DNA of 64,000 nucleotides from JAWLCA01 sp041687395 (GCA_041687395.1 JAWLCA010000005.1:116691-180690); one strand, 5' to 3'; positions 45,599-54,417 are shown, numbered from the stretch's first letter. Notes: a model not told the origin generated them from the letters alone. Numbers and translations: made by a program.

Positions 45599-47434
45599 AT
45601 GCCCCGGCTAGCGCCTGTGGCGCTGCCCGGTGGGGCGATCCTTGCGCGCCTGTACCTGATCGGACCCTTCGCGCTGACCGGTGCTGATGGTCAGGTGTTG
45701 ACACCGCGGGCACAGAAATCCCGTGCCATTCTGGCGATGCTCGCGCTGTCGCCGCGGGGGTCGCGCTCCCGCGTGTGGCTGCGCGACAAGCTCTGGTCCG
45801 ACCGGGCAGAGGATCAGGCATCGGCCAGCCTGCGCCAGGCGCTGCTTGACATACGCCGCTCGCTCGGCCCGCTGGCCGATCTGATCCTGGTGGCCGACAA
45901 CCATACCGTGTCGCTCAATCTCTCTCGTGTGAGCATCGACGCGCTCGAGGTTCTGGCCGATCGCATCCCCCTGCCGCTGGGCCGCGAGACGGATGAAGAG
46001 GCGGCGACCGAGCATTTCCTCGAAGGGCTCGACGTGCGCGACCCGGAATTCGAGGACTGGCTGATGATGGAGCGTCAGGTCTGGCAGCAGAAGCTGGAGA
46101 CCCGCCTTGCGCGCGGTCTGGAGCCCAAGCAGGAGCTCACCGCGGACGGCCGGCACCGCAACCTCGCGATCCCGCGCACGGATGCCCGCGTGCCCGCCCA
46201 GGCGACGCTGGTCATGCCGGCGCCCCGCCTTGCGCGGGCTGGATTGGCGCTTCTGCCCTGCATGCATCAGGCGGCCGGCGCGGTCGCACCGGATGCAGTG
46301 CGGCCGCTTCCCGGCACGGCGCGGCGGCTCTGCGCGATGTTGGCCACTGCAATGCGCGAATGCGGCGATCTGCATTTGACCAATTTCGCCGAGGAGACGG
46401 CTGCGCCCGTCGATGCCGCACCCCGCTTCCCCGAGGCGGCGGTCCTTCACCTTGTCCTGCGGCCCCGGATCATCCTGCGCGGCGACACGGCGGAGGTCAC
46501 GCTGCACCTGATGCGCGCAGGCGACCACGGGACCGTCCGGTACGAGACCCAGCGCTGCAACCCGTCAGCGCTGGCGAGCGGCGACATGTCCCCCCTTTAC
46601 CGGATGGTTTCGGCGCTGGTGGAGGCTGCGCTCGACTGGGCGGCGCGGGCGCCGCAAGACGAACGGCAGATGCGCGCGGCCCGGCTTTACACGGCAGCCA
46701 GCCGGATGTTCGGCCTTGCGCGCCAAGACCTTGCGGCCTCAGAGGTGTTGCTGCAAGAGGAGTTGGGCACCCGTCCGTCCGCCCAGGCCTATGGCTGGCT
46801 TGCGTTCCTGCGTACCTTTCAGGTCGGCCAGCGCCATAGCGCCGATGATGCGCCGGTGATCGAGGAAGCGCAGTTCTACGCGCGCCGGTCCCTCGAACTG
46901 GACCGCGACAATGCGCTGACCTCGGCGCTGGTCGGGCATATCCACTCCTATCTATTCGGCGAGTACGATTTCGCAGCCGGTCTGTTCGAGCACGCGTTGC
47001 GGCTGAACCCCGGCCAGACCCTCGGTTGGGATCTCTATGCAATGCTGCATTCCTACGCCGGGCAGCCCCGGAAGGGGCTGGCGATGTCCCGCTGGGCCGT
47101 GCACTTGGCCGAGGGTAGCCCGAACCGGTTCTATTTCGAAACCACCCGTTGCATCGCCGCGGCCCTGTCCGGCGATCCGGAGACCGCAATCGCGGCGGGC
47201 GAGTCAGCCTTGGCAGACAGGCCGGCGTTCAATTCGATCCTGCGATATCTGGTTTCTGCCTATGCCCACGCGGGCCGAATGGACGAAGCGCATGACCGCC
47301 TTCGCCGCCTTTATGCCATCGAGCCGACCTTCACGATCCAAAGCCTGACCGCATCGGGCTATCCCGGTCTCGACACCGCCGGTGGGCGTCTGTTCACCGA
47401 GGGCCTGCTGAAGGCCGGGGTGCGAATGCGCTGA
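45599..47434 (+). CDS. SARP/BTAD-like winged-helix transcriptional activator with TPR domain
   Basis: About 611 aa from ATG 45599. The N-terminus (ARLYLIGPFALTGADGQVLTPRAQKSRAILAMLALSP, SRSRVWLRDKLWSDRAEDQASASLRQALLDIRRSLG) is the OmpR/SARP winged helix followed by a BTAD-type start. The middle (about 220-400) is uncharacterised. The C-terminal 200 residues are TPR-like helical repeats (AQFYARRSLELDRDNALTSALVGHIHSYLFGEYDFAAGLFEHALRLNPGQ). No membrane helix and no nucleotide-binding motif. It leads a co-directional trio with the PAP2 and subtilase genes, so it may control them. Confidence 0.7.
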   Translation: MPRLAPVALPGGAILARLYLIGPFALTGADGQVLTPRAQKSRAILAMLALSPRGSRSRVWLRDKLWSDRAEDQASASLRQALLDIRRSLGPLADLILVADNHTVSLNLSRVSIDALEVLADRIPLPLGRETDEEAATEHFLEGLDVRDPEFEDWLMMERQVWQQKLETRLARGLEPKQELTADGRHRNLAIPRTDARVPAQATLVMPAPRLARAGLALLPCMHQAAGAVAPDAVRPLPGTARRLCAMLATAMRECGDLHLTNFAEETAAPVDAAPRFPEAAVLHLVLRPRIILRGDTAEVTLHLMRAGDHGTVRYETQRCNPSALASGDMSPLYRMVSALVEAALDWAARAPQDERQMRAARLYTAASRMFGLARQDLAASEVLLQEELGTRPSAQAYGWLAFLRTFQVGQRHSADDAPVIEEAQFYARRSLELDRDNALTSALVGHIHSYLFGEYDFAAGLFEHALRLNPGQTLGWDLYAMLHSYAGQPRKGLAMSRWAVHLAEGSPNRFYFETTRCIAAALSGDPETAIAAGESALADRPAFNSILRYLVSAYAHAGRMDEAHDRLRRLYAIEPTFTIQSLTASGYPGLDTAGGRLFTEGLLKAGVRMR

Positions 47435-47484
47435 GAACCCAGCCGATGATGAATCCCTCCTGATAACCGGAGTTGCTTTTCAGA

Positions 47485-48441
47485 ATGCCCGAACCACAAC
47501 CTCTTTCCTCGCTTGTCGCCTTTCTGAACGCCAATCGTTTTGCCGTCGAGCCGACGGGCATCGTCCCGTTGCCGCCAATCGACGACCCGCAGCAAGAAAC
47601 CCTCGGGCAGATCCCAGCGGGTGCCACTCCGGGGCTTGGCGAAGAGCCGCCTTTTGCGATGGCCGCATCGGTGCAGCGATCGGCAAACAAATCCTCGCTC
47701 AACAAGAACAAGCGGGTGCTGAACAAGAACAAAAACAAGAATAAGAACAAGGCAAGCAATGACGGGGGCAAGGGGTACGATGCCGGCCTGATCCCCGCCG
47801 CGGCCTTGCGCCGCCTGCATTCGGCATCACCTCGCGCACCCTTTGATGCGCTGGCCCGGTTCACCTGGGAAGCGCTCGATCTGCCGCCGCCCCCCGGACC
47901 CGACGTGGCGCGCCTTGAGACGGCCGTGCTTCTGGCGATGCAGGCCCGCGACGACGAACGCCGCCGTCGCCTGTCGGATATCGAAAGGGAGTCCAGCATG
48001 TCGGTGGCCGAATTCACCCGGCCGCTCGGGATCGAAGGCCTTGCGGGGTTCGAGGCGACAGAGGGGTTGTTCCTGAACATCCTGACCGCCTGTGAATATG
48101 TCGGGCTGCTCTACAAGGCGCGCTTCAACCGGCTGCGCCCCAACCAGCTGGAACCGCGCCTTCGGCTTCTGCTGCCGAACCCGGCGCACGAGGCCTATCC
48201 GAGCAATCACGCCTTCCAGTGTTTTTCGATCGCCTTCGGCTTCAACGCCATCCTGCCCGAGCATCCTGCCACCGAGACGCTGTCGCTGATCGCCCGAAAC
48301 GTTGCCGAAAACCGGGAATGGGCGGGCCTGCACTATCCGTCCGACACGATCGCGGGGCGCGAGCTTGCTCGCCGCTTTCTTCCCTATCTCGCCAATGCCT
48401 TCCTGCCGGAGTTTCTGGCAGCCCAGCGCGAATGGCTGTGA
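47485..48441 (+). CDS. PAP2 / vanadium-haloperoxidase-fold protein with Asn-Lys repeat
   Basis: A 318-aa protein. The three-part phosphatase/haloperoxidase active site is intact: K-x6-RP (KARFNRLRP), the PSxH variant PSNHAFQC, and R-x5-H-x3-D (REWAGLHYPSD). The classic PSGH glycine is replaced by Asn. The N-terminal 100 residues are not catalytic and include a low-complexity lysine/asparagine run (residues 69-89, NKNKNKNK). No signal peptide or membrane helix is evident, unlike lipid phosphatases, so it looks cytoplasmic and soluble like vanadium haloperoxidases. Reaction unknown. The subtilase gene follows after 23 nt. Confidence 0.75.
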   Translation: MPEPQPLSSLVAFLNANRFAVEPTGIVPLPPIDDPQQETLGQIPAGATPGLGEEPPFAMAASVQRSANKSSLNKNKRVLNKNKNKNKNKASNDGGKGYDAGLIPAAALRRLHSASPRAPFDALARFTWEALDLPPPPGPDVARLETAVLLAMQARDDERRRRLSDIERESSMSVAEFTRPLGIEGLAGFEATEGLFLNILTACEYVGLLYKARFNRLRPNQLEPRLRLLLPNPAHEAYPSNHAFQCFSIAFGFNAILPEHPATETLSLIARNVAENREWAGLHYPSDTIAGRELARRFLPYLANAFLPEFLAAQREWL

Positions 48442-48464
48442 GACGACCGCCAAAGGATCCCGCC

Positions 48465-50147
48465 ATGAGCCCCACCGCTTCCTCGCCACTCGCCGCCCAC
48501 CGCAAGGACCCAGCACCATATTACTACCTCTGGCATCTGGCCGCGCTGAACGTGCTGAGCGTGGATTTCGGACCGGTCCCGCCGGGTCCGCTGCCCGCGC
48601 GCCACGAAAGCGCGCTGCGCGACAGCACCTCGGCCAAGGTCACGGCGACGCTGTGGGACAAGCTGCTGGACCCGAAGTGCCGGCCGGGCCCCGCGGCCCG
48701 CATCGCGCTGATCGACACCGGGGTCAGTCTGACACACCCGAACCTGCACCACCGGATCGTCCCGGACAGCGCCATTGACCTTGCTACCCATCGCTACGGC
48801 GCCCGCTGCCTAACACCGGGCGCAAGCACAGGCGCACATCGGCCCGAAACCCCGCAACCGTTCTTCGACGGTCTTGATGTCTCTGCCCTCGGTCCGCTTG
48901 GGTTGGCCGCAGATGCCCAGGCCCTGTTCGACGAGCTGGTCATTGAACTTTGCGCCTCCACCGGCGTCACGCGCCATATCCTTGATCTGCACGAGTCACT
49001 GGCCAGCCACGGAACGGCAGTTGCCGGCCTGATGGTCGGGGCGCCGGCCGATTGGGAGGACGGGATCGAGGCTGATCCACAGCGTCCATCGAACGACCGG
49101 TCCCGTCCTGATCTTCTGCCCTATTTCGGCGTCGACCCCTTTTCGACCCTGATCCCGATACGCACGTCGTTCGAGGATGATCCGCACCAGTTCATCGCCG
49201 CCTTCCTTTATGCCTGGCATTCCGGTGCGGACGTGATCGTCCTGCCCCGCGGACTTCCCGATCCGGTGCGCGGCGCGCTTTGCCCGAAGGAAGATCTGAC
49301 AGCCGACCTTGAAACCTGGGAAAACCGCGAGATAGCCGACCTGTTTCATCGGCTGAGTGTGACGGGCGAAGATCGGCGGCCCACACATCGGCCAGAGCCG
49401 CGGTTCACCGACGCCCGCCTGTGGACGATCCTCGAACATCTGATCGTCGCACTCAGCCGTAAAATTCCGGTGGTCTGCGCGGCAGGCAACGATGGCGAAA
49501 GCCAGTTGATCTATCCGGCAAACCTGGCCGCGCCCGATAATGGCGTGATCGCGGTCGGCGCCGTCACGGCCCAGGGCTTCCGGTCTGGCTATTCCAGCTA
49601 TGGCCCCGGCCTGACCGTCGTGGCGCCGTCAGACGACAGCGAGGTTTTCAACCGCCATCAGCAAAGATTCGACCGCCAGATACCTGGTTTCGACGGCCCC
49701 GAACCCGCAGCCGGCGGGCGCGATGAGCCCGCCTATTGCCATCTCGGCCTGACGACGACAGATCTGCCCGGTATCTTTGGCTACGATGCGGGAACCCCGC
49801 CTTGGTCAAAGCGGCTGCCTGACGCAGACGGTCCGGGACTCGGGGGCGGCAACTACACCGATTTCGGCGGGACGTCGGGCGCGGCCGGCCTGGTCGGAGG
49901 GGTCGTCGCACTTGTCCAGAGGGCGCGAAAACGCGATCACGGAAAAGCCGCACGTCTGGGCGGTGCTTCCGTGAAGTCGATCCTGATCAGCGCAGCGAAT
50001 ACATCTGCCGTCGTCGCGCCCGGATTTCGCCCGCTTTCACCCGACCGAATGAACGGACAGGGCGAAGAGGCCGCCGCGGCCAGCCGATTTTTTGGCGCCG
50101 GACTGGTCGACGCGGCGAAGGCAGTCGACCTTGCGCGCAGCGCTTGA
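48465..50147 (+). CDS. subtilisin-family (S8) serine peptidase, no signal peptide
   Basis: A 560-aa protein. Catalytic Asp84 in IALIDTGVSLTHP, His182 in LASHGTAVAGL, oxyanion Asn in VVCAAGNDGE, Ser471 in FGGTSGAAG. The gap between Asp and His (98 residues) is much larger than in typical subtilases, and the Ser motif ends AAG rather than AAP. No export signal or prosequence is evident: the N-terminus MSPTASSPLAAHRKDPAPYYYLWHL is polar, so an intracellular protease is likely. It is co-directional with and 23 nt after the PAP2 gene, and a strong terminator follows. Confidence 0.8.
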   Translation: MSPTASSPLAAHRKDPAPYYYLWHLAALNVLSVDFGPVPPGPLPARHESALRDSTSAKVTATLWDKLLDPKCRPGPAARIALIDTGVSLTHPNLHHRIVPDSAIDLATHRYGARCLTPGASTGAHRPETPQPFFDGLDVSALGPLGLAADAQALFDELVIELCASTGVTRHILDLHESLASHGTAVAGLMVGAPADWEDGIEADPQRPSNDRSRPDLLPYFGVDPFSTLIPIRTSFEDDPHQFIAAFLYAWHSGADVIVLPRGLPDPVRGALCPKEDLTADLETWENREIADLFHRLSVTGEDRRPTHRPEPRFTDARLWTILEHLIVALSRKIPVVCAAGNDGESQLIYPANLAAPDNGVIAVGAVTAQGFRSGYSSYGPGLTVVAPSDDSEVFNRHQQRFDRQIPGFDGPEPAAGGRDEPAYCHLGLTTTDLPGIFGYDAGTPPWSKRLPDADGPGLGGGNYTDFGGTSGAAGLVGGVVALVQRARKRDHGKAARLGGASVKSILISAANTSAVVAPGFRPLSPDRMNGQGEEAAAASRFFGAGLVDAAKAVDLARSA

Positions 50148-50236
50148 GCAGGGGACCCATGGGTGATTCGGCAGGGCTGTCCTGTGACAGCTTCACCACA
50201 CCATCTTCACCTCTCGCACACGACTGCGCGCAAGAG

Positions 50237-50261
50237 GAATAGGGCGGAGAGCGCCCTATTC
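50237..50261 (+). terminator. hairpin terminator after the subtilase gene
   Basis: GAATAGGGCG pairs perfectly with CGCCCTATTC (loop GAGAG), 90 nt after the stop, followed by GATTTCG. It probably ends the regulator-PAP2-subtilase transcript. Confidence 0.7.
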
Positions 50262-50271
50262 GATTTCGTGA

Positions 50272-50562
50272 CTAGCCCCTGAGAACAGTCGCGCCTGACT
50301 GGTCCTGCCCGCTCTTGAAGCGTCGAAGCCGCGCCATGCTTCGATGCGTGCCAAAGGCGTCCCCATTGGCGCGTGCGGCGTTTATTTCTGCTTCAATTGC
50401 AGCGGCTTGCCAGTCGTGCCACGCCACGCCGGTCGTTATCCGCCATGGCCCCGCAAGGACGAAATTATCCCCGCACGCAGGCAAATTCCCATCGTCTGTC
50501 GGATTGTTCATTCCGCACCCCATACCACCTTCACCGGGATGTTGCGTCCCGGAGTCACCCAC
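50272..50562 (-). CDS. possible small orphan protein
   Basis: A 96-aa open frame (or 78 aa from the internal MNNPTDDGNLP start). The second half, LAGPWRITTGVAWHDWQAAAIEAEINAARANGDAFGTHRSMARLRRF, has a natural-looking amphipathic composition with three Trp. Third-position GC is lower than in neighbouring genes. I do not recognise it; it could be non-coding. Confidence 0.35.
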   Translation of the reverse strand: MGDSGTQHPGEGGMGCGMNNPTDDGNLPACGDNFVLAGPWRITTGVAWHDWQAAAIEAEINAARANGDAFGTHRSMARLRRFKSGQDQSGATVLRG

Positions 50563-50766
50563 CGCACCTATGGGCCATCTTACGTTAACAGATCATTGGC
50601 AGTCGTCAGATTATCCCTTTTTTTTGAAGTTGCTTCCACCGCGGGTTGTGCTGGCGTGGCGACACCCTGCATACTGATGTCAAGTGTGTCGAAAGCTGCG
50701 GATGGAAAGGCTCTGTTTGAAACAGAGCGCTTCGGAGCCGACGGAACGGGAAGGGCGCGGGAGAGA

Positions 50767-52383
50767 ATGGCGCTGAACGAACAACCCCACACAGGTGCTG
50801 TGCGCTTCTCGCGAAGGCTGGTTCTGTTTCACATGGTCGGCCTTCTGATGATGATCGGTCTGGTGATTTCCAGTATGCTCTGGATATCGGCACGTCACAA
50901 CGACCTCGCGCAGGTTTCCGCCGAACGCATGGTGCGCGGCGCGCTGGTGTCGTTCCAGCAGAAGATGGAAACGGTGGTTCGCGACTACTCCATCTGGGAC
51001 GAGGTGATCGACGCGCTCGCAGCCCGGGATGCGGACTGGCTGTTCAGCAGCCTGGGTAGCGCGGCAGCCGACATCGGTACGCTGGACTTCGCGTACCTTC
51101 GTGAAAGCACATCGGGCTGGAGCATCGGTTGGCTGGCAGGTAGCCCACCCGAGGGGACAAGCGATCCAATTTCCGATGACTTGTTCAGGCAGATGAACGC
51201 GCTGCTTGAAGGGACGGACCCGGCCAACCACCCCGTGCGCACGGCTTTCGTTCAATGGCGGGACGAGGTCTGGAGCTTTGCCATTTCGCGCGTGGTGCCG
51301 ATCGGTGAACTTGATCCATCAGTGGACGAGGCGACCTATCCGCGCCAGATCCACGGGCTTCGCATGACCGATGACCGGCTGGCCGGTATCGGATCGACAA
51401 TTCTAATGGACGACCTGCACATCGAAGACGCAATCCCTGCAGGCCGCGATGGCATCCCGCTGCTGGGCACCGATCGGAACCCGATCGGCTATGTGACGTG
51501 GACGCCCCCCGCGCCGGGCGAAAGCATCCTGCGTCAGATCGCCCTGCCCGTAGGAGTCGGCCTGCTGCTCGCAGTTGCATTTGCGCTGTTTTCGTCCGGG
51601 TACTCCATCGTCTCCGCGCGACGGCTGGAAAAGGCGCTTGCGGATGCGCAGGTCGCGGATCGGGCCAAGACGGAATTCCTGTCGAACGTCAGCCATGAGT
51701 TGCGCACACCGATGAACGGGATTCTGGGCGTCACGCAGCTTCTGGAAATGACGGATCTGGACGATGAGCAGCGGGAGCTCCTGGGCGTCCTGTCCGGCTC
51801 TGCCGAGACCCAGATGTCCCTGATTTCCGACCTGCTGGAAATCATGCAGATCGAGAGCGGCGCACGGCGACTGGCAAGCGAACCCTTCGATCCTGCGGCG
51901 ATCGTCACACAGGTCGCTGATCTGCTGCGCCCCGAGGCAATGAAGAAGGGGGTCACGATCACTGCCGATGTCAGGGAAGGCGATTTCGGCAGGGTCATCG
52001 GCGACAGCCGTGCGCTGAAGCAGATCCTCACCAATCTCGCGGGTAACGCGGTGAAATTCACAAGCCAGGGGCAGGTGCGCCTGCGTCTGGAAGCGACCCC
52101 CGGCGCGAACGATGTGGAGCTTCGGATTGCCGTCGAAGACACCGGCCCGGGCATTGCGCCAGAGCATCAGGCGCTCATATTCGAGCGGTTCGCTCAGGTC
52201 GATTCCAGCCTCCGGCGCAGCGCCGATGGCATTGGGCTTGGTCTGGCAATCAGCCAATCGTTGGCCGACATGATGGGCGGACGGATCGCCCTGAACAGCA
52301 CGCTTGGCAAGGGATCGGTGTTCACCCTGTCCGTTCGGCTGGAGCGCGCCCCGCAAGAGGCCATCCTCAAAGGCGCGGCATGA
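50767..52383 (+). CDS. membrane sensor histidine kinase with CHASE4-like sensor
   Basis: A 538-aa protein. TM1 at about 19-40 and TM2 at about 257-278 enclose a periplasmic domain of about 215 residues with the CHASE4 look (RDYSIWDEVIDALAARDADWLFSSLG). HisKA with phospho-acceptor His310 in SNVSHELRTPMNGILG. HATPase with N box QILTNLAGNAVKFT, G1 EDTGPGIAPE, F box and G2 GIGLGLAISQSLADMMGG. No receiver is fused; a separate one follows. GGGAGAGA upstream selects ATG 50767. Signal unknown. Confidence 0.9.
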   Translation: MALNEQPHTGAVRFSRRLVLFHMVGLLMMIGLVISSMLWISARHNDLAQVSAERMVRGALVSFQQKMETVVRDYSIWDEVIDALAARDADWLFSSLGSAAADIGTLDFAYLRESTSGWSIGWLAGSPPEGTSDPISDDLFRQMNALLEGTDPANHPVRTAFVQWRDEVWSFAISRVVPIGELDPSVDEATYPRQIHGLRMTDDRLAGIGSTILMDDLHIEDAIPAGRDGIPLLGTDRNPIGYVTWTPPAPGESILRQIALPVGVGLLLAVAFALFSSGYSIVSARRLEKALADAQVADRAKTEFLSNVSHELRTPMNGILGVTQLLEMTDLDDEQRELLGVLSGSAETQMSLISDLLEIMQIESGARRLASEPFDPAAIVTQVADLLRPEAMKKGVTITADVREGDFGRVIGDSRALKQILTNLAGNAVKFTSQGQVRLRLEATPGANDVELRIAVEDTGPGIAPEHQALIFERFAQVDSSLRRSADGIGLGLAISQSLADMMGGRIALNSTLGKGSVFTLSVRLERAPQEAILKGAA

Positions 52384-52429
52384 CCGCAGCACGAAATGCA
52401 CAACCGCTAAGGGTGCGCGGGGGCAGGCA

Positions 52430-52801
52430 GTGAGCGGCGTGCCACCGATCCTCGTCGTCGAAGACAACGGTGCCAACCTTCTCGTCGTACGGCTCATGCT
52501 GCGCAAACTGGGTCATGAGGTAATCGAGGCCCCGAACGGGCGGATCGGTGTTGAATTGGCGCTCTTGCATCGGCCGCGATTGGTCTTGATGGACCTGCGC
52601 ATGCCCGAAATGGACGGTATAAGCGCGGCCGCCGAGATACGGGAGATCTTGGGCGCGGACTCGCCGGTTCTGGTTGCCGTGACCGCAACGATCACCCCGG
52701 AACAACAGGCGGAATGTGCCGAGACCGGCTTCGCGGAGGTGATCGCGAAACCGATAAACTTTTCAGCTCTGTCAGAGATAGTGACGCGCTATACCGGCTG
52801 A
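52430..52801 (+). CDS. single-domain response regulator (CheY-like receiver)
   Basis: A 123-aa receiver from GTG 52430 (another GTG at 52439). The acidic pair is in VVEDNGAN, phospho-acceptor Asp55 in VLMDLRMPEMDG, and conserved Lys107 in VIAKPINF. There is no output domain, so it probably acts as a phosphotransfer or allosteric partner. It follows the kinase gene by 46 nt. The DLRMPEMDG motif and VTATIT match receivers of hybrid-kinase origin. Confidence 0.88.
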   Translation: MSGVPPILVVEDNGANLLVVRLMLRKLGHEVIEAPNGRIGVELALLHRPRLVLMDLRMPEMDGISAAAEIREILGADSPVLVAVTATITPEQQAECAETGFAEVIAKPINFSALSEIVTRYTG

Positions 52802-52823
52802 CCAGCCGCCACGGGCAGATCGC

Positions 52824-52844
52824 GGCGCGCGCCAAGCGCGCGCC
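52824..52844. terminator. hairpin between receiver and SET-domain genes
   Basis: A 9-bp perfect GC stem (52824-52832 with 52836-52844, loop CAA) in the 57-nt convergent gap; no T-tract. Confidence 0.5.
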
Positions 52845-52858
52845 CGTCCGTCAGACTG

Positions 52859-53335
52859 TCAGGCCGCACGGCGGCGCTGTTCCAGGCTGGTCAGGAAGGA
52901 ATAGTGTCCAGGGCAGAAATCGCGGTACAGCTTGCGCAGCCAGTGCTCGTGGTCCAGCGAAAAGATGGACCAGAACGCATAATCTTCCAGAAGCTCTTCG
53001 CCAGGTTCGATATCGCGCAGCGCGGTGCAGTTGTCCTCTTGCAGCGGCGTCCACTCGGTGATGCCGATGTTGGCGTGCGGGCTGTCTGCGTGGTTCACGT
53101 ACTGCATACCATCATCATACCAGACGAAGCGGCCGGACGGATGGTGCAGGTACCCCCCGTGCAGGGCGAACTCCAACTCCTCGGGCGACAACGCAGCGAG
53201 CTCCGGCAGGCCACACACTTTCATCGTATCGTCGAAAATCCAGACCTTGGTGCCCGCGGGAATGCGGGACCTCGCAAAAGCCCCCATTCCGTGAATTGGG
53301 CTCTTTCGGAATTCGACGTCGGCAATCCATCCCAT
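52859..53335 (-). CDS. SET-domain protein
   Basis: A 158-aa protein that is essentially one SET domain: FRKSPIHGMGAFARSRIPAGTKVW is the N-SET strand region with the SAM-binding GxG-like turn, YVNHADSPHANIGI is the NHxxxPN pseudoknot motif, and GEELLEDYAFW is the GEEL(x)xDY motif. Predicted to be a protein-lysine methyltransferase. There is no post-SET cysteine cluster; YRDFCPGH sits near the end. Target unknown. Confidence 0.85.
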   Translation of the reverse strand: MGWIADVEFRKSPIHGMGAFARSRIPAGTKVWIFDDTMKVCGLPELAALSPEELEFALHGGYLHHPSGRFVWYDDGMQYVNHADSPHANIGITEWTPLQEDNCTALRDIEPGEELLEDYAFWSIFSLDHEHWLRKLYRDFCPGHYSFLTSLEQRRRAA

Positions 53336-53552
53336 CTTTCATGCTCCTTGCAAGCGGGGGGTGTACTCGTTGTGCACCCCTAATTGGACCAGACAGGGTA
53401 AACGCTTGGATAATTTTCCGCGGAAAAGTCGCGAAAAAGCCTTAACTCGCCATTCAGATGCCCCATCAGTGCCCTATGTGCCATGACTTTCCGATTCGCG
53501 CCCCAATATCTTGGTCTATACCAAATATTTACACATCTGCGGATCTCCGCCG

Positions 53553-54338
53553 TTACCGCCGTGCCACACCGGGTAAAAACCGCCCCAGAAGACCAGGCCG
53601 CGCCGCGGGCGCAAGGGGGCTTCGCCCTTCGGGTCCAAGGGTCCAGACATCATCCCCCTCAATCACGACAGCGGTCAACGGGCCGCCGTAGGCGGCGCTG
53701 CTGTCGATGTTCACACGATTGCCGTAATGCTCTGGCGCGGGAAGCGCCGTGTGGCCGTGGACGACAAGAAAGCCGTGATCCCGCGTGTCCTCGAGGAACC
53801 CCTCGCGGATCCAGACCAGATCGCTCTCGTCCTGCCGGTCGAGCGGAATGCCCGGGCGAATACCCGCGTGCACGAAGACCACGTCGCCCCGTTTATGCCA
53901 GGTCGGCAAGTCCTCGATGAAGGCGATATCCGCCTCGGGCACTGCCGCCGCTGCATCGTCGTGCACCTTTGCCAGCGGACGATCGGAGGCGTTGCGGACC
54001 CCGTACGAGGCGAGCGTCTCGCCGCCTCCGATCCGCGGGTGCAGCCACGACAGGGCAGAGCGCAGTCCGGGCTCGGGCACCTCCGGGTCGCGCAGGAAGC
54101 GGGCGAACATCCGGTCATGATTTCCCTTGAGCACGACCCAGTTCGCGCCCGCCTGTTGACCGGCGCGCAGATGTGCAATCACCCCGGCGCTGTCGGGACC
54201 GCGATCAACCAGATCTCCCACATGCACCACAGGCGCATCGCGGGCGCCCTCGCGGGCGCGATCGGCCTCGATCCAGTCATGCGCGGCCCGCAGCAGGTCG
54301 ATATGTCCGTGGATATCGCCGATCGCGTAGCTTTGCAT
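53553..54338 (-). CDS. serine/threonine-type metallophosphatase
   Basis: A 261-aa calcineurin-like phosphoesterase. Motif I GDIHGH (7-12), motif II GDLVDRGPDS, motif III LKGNHDRM, and the distal histidines in FVHAGIRPG and VVHGHTALP. It is the PrpA/ApaH-like layout and may act on phosphoproteins or dinucleotides. ATG 54338 begins right before the first motif as usual. Confidence 0.88.
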   Translation of the reverse strand: MQSYAIGDIHGHIDLLRAAHDWIEADRAREGARDAPVVHVGDLVDRGPDSAGVIAHLRAGQQAGANWVVLKGNHDRMFARFLRDPEVPEPGLRSALSWLHPRIGGGETLASYGVRNASDRPLAKVHDDAAAAVPEADIAFIEDLPTWHKRGDVVFVHAGIRPGIPLDRQDESDLVWIREGFLEDTRDHGFLVVHGHTALPAPEHYGNRVNIDSSAAYGGPLTAVVIEGDDVWTLGPEGRSPLAPAARPGLLGRFLPGVARR

Positions 54339-54417
54339 TTCCAGACCCTTCGCTTGCCTAGGCTCGCATCTAGGGGCCAAATCGCGAAATGTCACGCCAT
54401 ACCGCCGGCTGCGGGAT

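Noticed and set aside
10335..47755. Phase variation by the two hexanucleotide repeats
   Set aside because: Units of six keep the reading frame, so length change cannot switch the genes on or off; only protein length would vary.
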